The notes under the pieces are model-generated. The model saw only the letters and a list, made by a program, of their open reading frames with translations. It was not told the DNA's origin and did not search any database. Position numbers and translations under genes: made by a program. From contig NC_071330.1 of NCBI RefSeq assembly GCF_010183535.1, forward strand, positions 17,589,717-17,653,716: a DNA stretch of 64,000 bases, in the 5' to 3' direction. Below are positions 56,451 through 64,000 of the stretch, one piece after another. This DNA comes from Caenorhabditis remanei (Eukaryota > Nematoda > Chromadorea > Rhabditida > Rhabditidae). How positions within the stretch are numbered: the first letter of the stretch is position 1; the number at the start of each line of letters is the position of its first letter.

Positions 56451-57699
56451 CTTTCTTTCTAAACTAATATTTTCAACTGCTTACTGTTTGGGCTATTCTA
56501 TTGACCATTCAAAAAGGTACATACTCTATAAGTTTGAAACATTTCAAAAACCGCCAAAACATGGAGATTGAGTCAAAAAGTGGATAATACGAGAGACCGG
56601 CGGGAGGAGAGTGCTCTCGGCCCGGGAACTCCTAGGATTTCGACGAATGTGTTTGTCTTTCTTGTTTCGTATGTTAAAAACGAAAAGAGCGACTAGGAGG
56701 AAAAGAGAAAGCAAAAAGAAAATTTGGGGGGAAAAAGGACAGAGGTTGTAGAAATTTTGGTGGAGACAGTTGTGATCGGGGAAGGAAAGGAAGGAGAGCG
56801 CACGCACACGGAGCATGAACACTTATCACCATGAGCAAGCACTATTACGAGGAGGGGGGTCAAAATGCGTGTTTCCATGATGGTAGAACACATAAGAACA
56901 TAAGAATGATTTGAGATTATGGTCACTAGCCGAAGATCTTGAAATATTTGAAATAGGCAATTAAGCGATAAGAAAGAATATTCAAGATTGCTGAGGGACT
57001 GTACTTATGAGACTATTGTATATCATACTTGTCAAGCGGCCCGCACCACAACTCTCTTAAAACTCCACGTTGTATGTTGAAAGATACAGAAAAATGTAGA
57101 CCTCGGCGAGCTCTATATCAGTGACCTAAAAAGCGAAAATGGCAAAAAAACATTCTCACCCGGTCCGGGGCACACTACCAAATAACCATCCAGCCCGCAG
57201 TAAGTCACTACAGAACAAGTCGAGACCTACATTTTGGTATACTTTTGAGCTCATAATATTGCTTTTGAAGCGAGGCTCTCGTATGGCCGTCCGCGGATTA
57301 ACCAAATGGGTTGAATTTTTGCATATCGACTAATCTTTTGGTCCTCTACAAGGCCGCCTGAAGAAGAAAAAATTCCACTTCCCATATAAAATTGCCCCAC
57401 GGTCTTTTTGACAGCCTTGGTTTGAAGCGAGTTACGCTCCGGCCTGTTTCGGCCCAATTGAAAGTATGCCGTATATGAACATATCTCAGAGAGTCAAAAA
57501 TAATAATGTTCCCATTCAATCATCATTAAAATACACAGGTATAGATTTTGTAGAAATGCTTGAATTTTTACTCTAGACTCAGCTATTTCAAGTTTTTAGG
57601 AATAGCGGTTAGCTGGATAAGGAAGCCAGGTTACTTATTGATGTAGACCTTATCCACGTATTCCCCAATTTCCAAGCAAATCCCGATTCCAAAACTAAC

Positions 57700-60522
57700 C
57701 GAATACTTAGCCAGATGAAACTCCTTCCGCAGTTGCCAGTGCAACGGATCCGATCCTTCCGACTTTTCGTTGTCGTCAGGAGCGACACCAACCTGAAATG
57801 AATTTCATTTCACTACTTTGATTCCATTTCTCAAAGTTCAATGCGTCATTCCACAATGTTTCCACAATTTACAAAAAGAGCAATCACTACCACGCGTTGT
57901 TTTTGTTTCGGATTACTGATTCAACACCGAGAGGAAGCACTCACACACAATAATTGTGGGGAGGAGGGAACTCTTTTCTCTTAGTGCGCGGCGGCGGCGC
58001 TGGCTTCGAACAAACTTTGAAACAAAACGTGAATTGTGATGATTGCGGTAAATTTTTTAGAGATTGAGAAAATGAGGGAGAGATAAAGAAATAAAGAAAG
58101 CGCGGGGGTTCAAAGTCAATAGGTGTTTATGAACTTCTATTATTATGAATGTGTGATTTGATGAGACTGCAAAAGTTATTGACTGGAAGCTGATGATATC
58201 GGCTTTTTTGAAGAATAAAAAAGGCTAGGAGACTAGAAAATTTCAAATTTACCGAAAAAAAAACTTAGAAAGAATTCAGATCTAATAGTTTATCTAGAAA
58301 AAACTTCAAACTACAAAAATACAACTTTTTATTTTAAATTGCTCTCTGATCACTTTAAAATAATTTTGATTTGTGAATATGGATTAATCATTATAAAAAT
58401 CAGACCATAAATTAAGAGATTCTGATTAGTGTAAAAAAATCAGAAAGCTTCACTTTGTCTATACTTAAAATTTTGAAAACCAACATAAGCAGGATCTTGT
58501 TGATCTTAAAAGAAAATTCAGTGATACTAAAAAGTTAACGAGAACTTAGTTCAAATTTAAGGGAATTAAAATGTCTCAAATTTCATATCAAACCTAGTTA
58601 GAGCTAGTTCTAAAAGAATTTCTGATTTTCGGTGATAAAAATAAACAAGTTCTACACAAAGAAGCAATAATTTAGCCTAGCGTCAAAGAAGCTTGAACAT
58701 TGCATTTTTATAAATCATGTACTAATTATTATACTAAAAAGGTACTCTTCGGGATTATCAAAAAAAGAGGAGTAAAAAGAAGGAAATGAAAGAAAAGTAT
58801 GGAAGAGAGTTTCGATTCCTATCCGTCAAGCTCCCCTTCTCTCACTCTCTTTCTGGCGTATCTTTCCTGCTCCTCAGCCTCACATACAGTTTGTGTGTGT
58901 GCGTCGGCGGAAGTTTCAAGAGGTGGAAGAGGCTTCTCCCTCTCTCGTTTCAATCAGGTAGAAGAATAGGGATAATGTCAGATAGAGAGACGAAGATGCC
59001 ATTAGAGTCTATTCGATGCGGTGTAGAGCGCAGAACGAAAGTTTTACTAGGATCTCATTAGGATCTCATAGGAAATACTGAATGGGGGTTAGTAAAGGTT
59101 CTTACCTTTCCTGTGGGAAGTTGATCCATCGAACGATACTTTTTGGGTTCGTTCAGTTTGGATGTGTGGTCGAGATAGCGATTCTTGCGCATTTTTATAA
59201 GCCATCCAGAGTCTCCAGGAGATATTGGGGATGCTTGTGGTTGCTGAATAAAAATCTTTGCTTTAATAGTGTTTTTATTAAAAAAAGTTTTATATATTTC
59301 AAGTTCTAAAGTGTTATGATATCTCTAGTTTTGTCTAAACTTCAAGATAAAATATCCAAGAATATTCCCCAAAAACAACTAAGAATTTTTCAAAAACTAA
59401 CCGGATTCAATTGCTCAAATTGACTTGGCGTCGGCAATACAGACAAATCGCTCATCGACTGTGAAGTTTTCTGAATTCGGGCAGACGACTGATTACGGCA
59501 CACCAGATCATATCACACACCAGAGAGGGGGAAGGAAAATGAAATGGTCAGTAGAGGTGATTTGTTGGTGAGTTGAATAGTCCATCTTCTCGTCGTTTCC
59601 AAGCCAGGGATATCTCTTTTTGAAATGGGACGGACAACACAGTAACATGCAAACAGGGGGACAAGGAAGGACAAACAGACAAACAAACACACATGCAGGG
59701 TGGGGAAGGATTGACTTACTCTTTTCAGTGTCTCGACTCTCTAGAAAAAAATTAAATTAGCTTTTTGAAAAAGTTTTTATCTCTATGAATCTATATACTT
59801 GGTTTCGGAAGGAGATATTAAAAAAAAAACTGCCAACTGACAAAATATAACTCAATATTCATAGAATATTTCTTCACAATATTTATTCTTCTTTCATTCT
59901 TCCTTCTTTCTTCCTACAGAATATTTCTTCTTCTTTCTTGTCACTTGAAACATTTTTTAATATTTTAATAAGCAGCCGAGATAGGATGCTCCAAACTCTT
60001 CTCAGCGGGTGCGCCTCTATTTTAGGTTAAAACTGTTTTTAAACATGACAAGACGTTTTGTTTCATAGTCATACCTGCTTGATAGTTTCAAGTTCACGAA
60101 GACTTTCATCGTTCGGCCCTTTCTTTGGTCCTGGCCATCCTGGCTTGTTCCATGGCTGATTGGCATCTCCCTCTTTTGCCTAGAATCATTCAGGTGTTCC
60201 AGGTGTTTCAGATAAACAACTCACTCTCAAGTACTCCTTTAGACGAGAAGCTTCCATGTCACGATGACGCTCAACACTTTCAGTCAAATAGTTGCTAGTC
60301 GAGATTGGACGAGATTCAGTGCTCTGAAAATGTTCAAGTTTGATTAAATATTCCTTTTCTCAACTGTTCAATTGTTCAACTCACTCTAAATCGACGTTGC
60401 TCCAGCGGCTCAAGTTTGATTTGGCTCCTCTTACTGTGCTCACTTGGGAAGTCGCCGGCTACGTTACGCCGGGCATCCGGAATACGAGTGGAGAGATATG
60501 GCATGTTGGCATTGGAGATCAC
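57700..60522 (-). CDS. 5' exons of the long isoform of the large disordered protein
   Basis: Seven consecutive phase-0 exons: 60522-60385, 60323-60225, 60179-60075, 59740-59720 (21 nt), 59488-59402, 59243-59106 and 57792-57700. They encode about 227 residues, including LPSEHS-type basic linker, PWNKPGWPGPKKGPNDESLRELETIKQ (split here: PWNKPGWPGPK, then a helix), SMSDLSVLPTPSQFEQL, GDSGWLIKMRKNRYLDHTSK and LHWQLRKEFHLAKYS. The last exon ends in phase 0 and joins in frame to the exon starting 54836, skipping the alternative first exon at 55134-54940. Together these would give about 1680 residues. The first in-frame ATG is at 60504, but an AG acceptor precedes 60522, so an earlier exon or a spliced leader is expected. 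If the 57700 donor is not used, translation stops at 57631. The link to the downstream part is inferred from phase and strand. Function is unknown. Confidence 0.65.
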
Positions 60523-61107
60523 CTGGAAAAGAATGGATGTCAAATTTAAGATTTGAAAATCTTAGGGGGCGTTGTTGGTGGCGCTGATGTATTTTTTTAT
60601 TGAAAAATTGCACTTTCGAAGTTCTTAGACCCCTTTTCACTAATTGTATTTACACGATTTTTGAGAAAATGTCTAAATTTCTTACGCCAGAATGATGCGG
60701 ATCTCTAATGCGGAAGAAGGAAGAGCTCGTCGAGTATTTGTTGTCTTTTTCGCATTACCTGTGTGACCCTCTACGAATGCTCCACTATTTCAACAAGACG
60801 TTAGTGACCCCATGATCCGCTTTCTTTTAGGTAACTGTTTTTCTCTCGCGTGCTCTGGGCGCGCAAGCACAGAAGTTTACTTATAGCAAAAAATGACCGT
60901 GTGTGCTGAGAACACACACATCTCGATCATACAGACTAGGTAAGTAGTATTTAAGGAGGCGGATGGGAACTCGGAAAAGCACATCACTTCATATTTGGTC
61001 TTCTCCATTTTCCCATTTTAGGGTTTTGAACTTCTCTTTTTCACCTTTTTCATCTTTTTCATTTAAAATTATTTCCATGTTTCAAATCCATAAATTTCCA
61101 GACAACA
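60523..61107. promoter_or_regulatory. Divergent upstream region
   Basis: This is the spacer between the large minus-strand gene and the plus-strand secreted repeat protein. A donor-like CTGGC/GTAAG on the minus strand near 60686 could end an upstream non-coding exon. A TTTCCAG acceptor at about 61094-61100 sits 7 bases before the plus-strand ATG and may receive SL1. No gene is seen. Confidence 0.45.
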
Positions 61108-64000
61108 ATGAGACTGCTCATTGTGCTCACCGCACTTCTCGTCCCCTATTCCCTCCATGCACAGCTCTCCGAAGACTCTTCTGAATTAGAGTTTGGCGGA
61201 CAACCACCTCGTCCATCACCAGATGGACCTCCATTCCCCCGTTTCTTGATGCATGTGCCGAGATTTGCGAGAAAAGAGTTTTTCGATATTGTGAGCAATG
61301 AGCAACTCTCTCAAAATCAACAGAACGAGCAGCTAACCATTTGGGCGAAAGCATTCAATGTTTCTGTAAGTGCCTTCTTCTGATTTTTTGAAAGGAAACA
61401 ATTAATTAATGTTCAGGACGAATTCAACACTTGGGCGAAACAAGTACAAGAGCAGAAAGAGGCAGTGAGTCAGAATGTGCAAGCGGTTGTTGCCAACATT
61501 TCCACAGTTTACAACCAATTGGAGGAGATTCTCTCAAACACTAATTTAACCCGACGTGACCAGCACGATCAGATTCGTAAACTTGGAGTCACTTTCCCAA
61601 GAGTGAGTTTAAAAACAATCACTCAAACTAAAAGAAGAGTTTCAAAATATTTCAGGAAGTTCGTACCTTGTTCTTTATTGCTCGCAACTACCGCCCAGAA
61701 AGCAAGACTCCAGTTTTTGGTCTCGAACAAGGAGTGCGCGTGGGGATGAAACCACAAAACTCTATAAACCCATTCCGATTCCAACAGAACCAACCATCGC
61801 AGTCAATGATGATGTTTGCCCCACCACCGCCATTCATGTTCGGTAGAATGAATCAATTTAATCGGCAAGGTGGACCTCAAAGTGATTTCTCCGGTAGACT
61901 AGGACCACAAGGTGGTCGTGGAGGACAGAAACCAGATTTTGGACCCCAATCTCAACAAGGAGGCCGTGGTGGACGTGACCAAAACCCTGAGAATGATTTC
62001 TCAGAAGTAGGAGGTCGCGGAAGACAGAATCAACAAGGAGAAGGCTTTGGATCTCAGGACAACCAGAACATGGGATCTCAGTTTGCCAAGAGACAGTTCT
62101 CACGTGGTCCACGTAAGGATATGAACTCTGATTCTACTGAAGACTCAAATAACAACAACAACTTTGATTCTCAAAATAGTTTGAGCAGAAGAGGACCAGG
62201 ATCTCAGGGTGGGCGTAGAGGACAAGGACCAGACTTCGGACCATCCGATGACTTCCCAGACCGTAGAGCACCAGGAGGACCACCAGGAAGACGTGGAGGA
62301 CGTGGAGGACAGGGACCATCCGACGATTTTCCAGATCGCAGAGGACCAGGAGATTCAGGACGTGGAGGACGTGGCGGACAAGGACCAGACTTCGGACCGT
62401 CTGATGACTTCCCAGATCGCAGAGGACCAGGAGGACCAGGACGTGGAGGACGTGGCGGACAGGCGCCAGACTTCGGACCATCCCATGACTTCCCAGACCG
62501 TAGAGGACCAGGAGGACCACCAGGAGGACGTGGAGGACAAGGACCAGACTTCGGACCATCCGATGACTTCCCAGACCGTAGAGGACCAGGAGGACCACCA
62601 GGAGGACGTGGAGGACGGGGAGGACAGGGACCAGACTTCGGACCACAAGACGACTTCCCAGATCGTAGAGGACCAGGAGGACCAGGACGGGGAGGACGTG
62701 AAGGACAGGGACCATCCGACGATTTCCCAAACCGTAGAGGACCAGGAGGACCAGGACGTGGAAGCCGTGGAGGACAAGGACCAGACTTTGGACCATCTGG
62801 TGATTTCCCAGACCGCAGAGGACCAGGAGGACCACCAGGAGGACGTGGAAGCCGTGGAGGACAAGGACCAGACTTCGGACCGTCCGGTGATTTCCCAGAC
62901 CGTAGAGGACCAGGAGGACCACCAGGAGGCCGCGGTGGACGTGGAGGACAGGGACCATCCGACGATTTCCCAAACCGTAGAGGACCAGGAGGACCACCAG
63001 GAGAACGTGGAGGGCGTGGAGGACAGGGACCAGACTTCGGACCGTCCGGTGATTTCCCAGACCGTAGAGGACCAGGAGGACCACCAGGAGGACGTGGAGG
63101 ACGGGGAGGACAGGGACCATCCGACGATTTCCCAAACCGTAGAGGACAAGGAGGACCACCAGGAGGACGTGGAGGACAGGGACCAGACTTCGGACCACAA
63201 GACGACTTCCCAGATCGTAGAGGACCAGGAGGACCAGGACGGGGAGGACGTGAAGGACAGGGACCATCCGACGATTTCCCAAACCGTAGAGGACCAGGAG
63301 GACCAGGACGTGGAAGCCGTGGAGGACAAGGACCAGACTTTGGACCATCTGGTGATTTCCCAGACCGCAGAGGACCAGGAGGACCACCAGGAGGACGTGG
63401 AAGCCGTGGAGGACAAGGACCAGACTTCGGACCGTCCGGTGATTTCCCAGACCGTAGAGGACCAGGAGGACCACCAGGAGGCCGCGGTGGACGTGGAGGA
63501 CAGGGACCATCCGACGATTTCCCAAACCGTAGAGGACCAGGAGGACCACCAGGAGAACGTGGAGGGCGTGGAGGACAGGGACCAGACTTCGGACCGTCCG
63601 GTGATTTCCCAGACCGTAGAGGACCAGGAGGACCACCAGGAGGACGTGGAGGACGGGGAGGACAGGGACCATCCGACGATTTCCCAAACCGTAGAGGACA
63701 AGGAGGACCACCAGGAGGACGTGGAGGACAGGGACCACATTTCGGACCACAAGACGACTTCCCAGACCGTAGAGGACCAGGAGGACCAGGACGTGGAGGA
63801 CAGGGACCAGACTTCGGACCATCTGATGATTTCCCAGACCGTAGAGGACCAGGAGGACCACAAGGAGGACGTGGAGGACAAGGACCAGACTTCGGGCCGT
63901 CTGGTGATTTCCCAGACCGAAGAGGACCAGGAGGACCACCAGGAGGCCGCGGACAAGGCCCAGATTTTGGACCAGGATCTCAAAGAGGTCAAAACGGTCG
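61108..64000 (+). CDS. Secreted SXP/RAL-2-like protein with long Gly/Pro/Arg repeat, 3' partial
   Basis: Three exons: 61108-61365, 61417-61602 and 61656 to the window edge, still open at 64000 (929 residues so far). A signal peptide (about 1-18, ending LHA) leads into an SXP/RAL-2 (DUF148) type helical domain (about 45-185): RFARKEFFDIVSNEQLSQNQQNEQL, of which the FFDIVSNEQLS part is typical, plus WAKAFNVS and DEFNTWAKQVQEQK. A Gln/Met-rich linker follows. From about residue 332 come some 22 repeats of about 26 residues, built on QGPDFGPSDDFPDRRGPGG with RGG and PPGG spacers. The family is nematode-specific, secreted and often immunogenic, normally about 150-200 residues, so the repeat tail is a large addition. 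The extracellular role is unknown. The reverse-strand long frames over the repeat are shadows. Confidence 0.85.
62205..63990. repeat. Coding minisatellite with 552-bp higher-order unit
   Basis: A basic unit of about 78 bp (26 codons) repeats some 22 times. Positions 62641-63192 and 63193-63744 are identical apart from two substitutions near the right end of the second copy, as far as I can read. A third copy starts at 63745 and diverges after about 30 bases. The 552-bp unit is 184 codons, so frame is kept. Confidence 0.9.

Larger units (their letters stand above)
55135..57699 (-). other. Long intron or internal promoter region of the large gene
   Basis: It lies between the exon ending at 57700 and the alternative first exon at 55134. 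No AG acceptor directly precedes that exon's ATG, so this stretch probably contains an internal promoter. It also holds a family-A element (55943-56165) and a diverged family-B element (about 56180-56450). Short frames elsewhere look random. Confidence 0.5.

Noticed and set aside
62205..63990. CRISPR-like regular repeats
   Set aside because: The repeats have no unique spacers, keep one reading frame and encode a continuous protein. The organism is eukaryotic.
62134..63992. Two very long minus-strand frames (601 and 545 codons) over the repeat
   Set aside because: They are reverse-strand shadows of the Gly/Pro/Arg coding repeat. Their Leu/Val/Trp repeats simply mirror the plus-strand unit.

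Overview
This window reads as nematode nuclear DNA from a Caenorhabditis species other than the C. elegans reference. The support is short introns with (T)TTTCAG acceptors, compact genes on both strands, AATAAA signals close behind stops, operon-like spacing, many short inverted-repeat elements, and a gene order I recall from C. elegans chromosome III: dac-1, daf-7, a TRAPP subunit and rps-29 (cosmid B0412), then snt-2, ppm-1.G, a diacylglycerol lipase and alh-11 (cosmid F42G9). The species and the one-to-one orthology rest on memory and were not searched. Exon joins were worked out by hand. In every listed gene the exon lengths sum to a whole number of codons, but no transcript evidence was available.

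Layout. 0.2-2.0 kb, minus: a secreted C-type lectin with a coiled coil. 4.0-7.7 kb, minus: the Dachshund transcription cofactor. 10.2-13.5 kb, minus: two complete tandem copies of a DAF-7-type TGF-beta ligand. 14.8-26.1 kb, minus: TRAPPC11 in 14 exons. 26.3-27.3 kb, minus: ribosomal protein S29, which probably leads an operon with TRAPPC11. 28.1-34.5 kb, plus: a synaptotagmin. 35.7-37.0 kb, plus: a divergent PP1-type phosphatase, convergent with a PPM1G-type PP2C phosphatase (37.4-39.0 kb, minus). 39.6-42.5 kb, plus: a diacylglycerol lipase, then a small permuted papain-fold (YiiX-like) protein (42.9-43.5 kb) and an ALDH9-like dehydrogenase (44.2-46.7 kb), possibly one operon later split by a mobile element. 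47.2-60.5 kb, minus: one large gene for a disordered Pro/Gln/Ser/Arg-rich protein with alternative starts and two 21-nt exons. 61.1 kb to the right edge, plus: a secreted SXP/RAL-2-like protein that continues into a long Gly/Pro/Arg repeat and is cut by the window end.

Most genes are ordinary housekeeping or neuronal genes and do not form one pathway. Three associations stand out: the duplicated daf-7 ligand, the rps-29/TRAPPC11 pair, and the lipase/YiiX-like/dehydrogenase run. Between and inside genes lie at least a dozen inverted-repeat mobile elements in several families, including one hAT-type element with an exact 8-bp target duplication and two that make up most of two introns of the dehydrogenase gene. 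The most unusual features are the daf-7 duplication, the 552-bp near-perfect internal duplication in the repeat protein, and the dac-1 exon without an AG acceptor. I see no CRISPR array, no rRNA and no intact tRNA gene.
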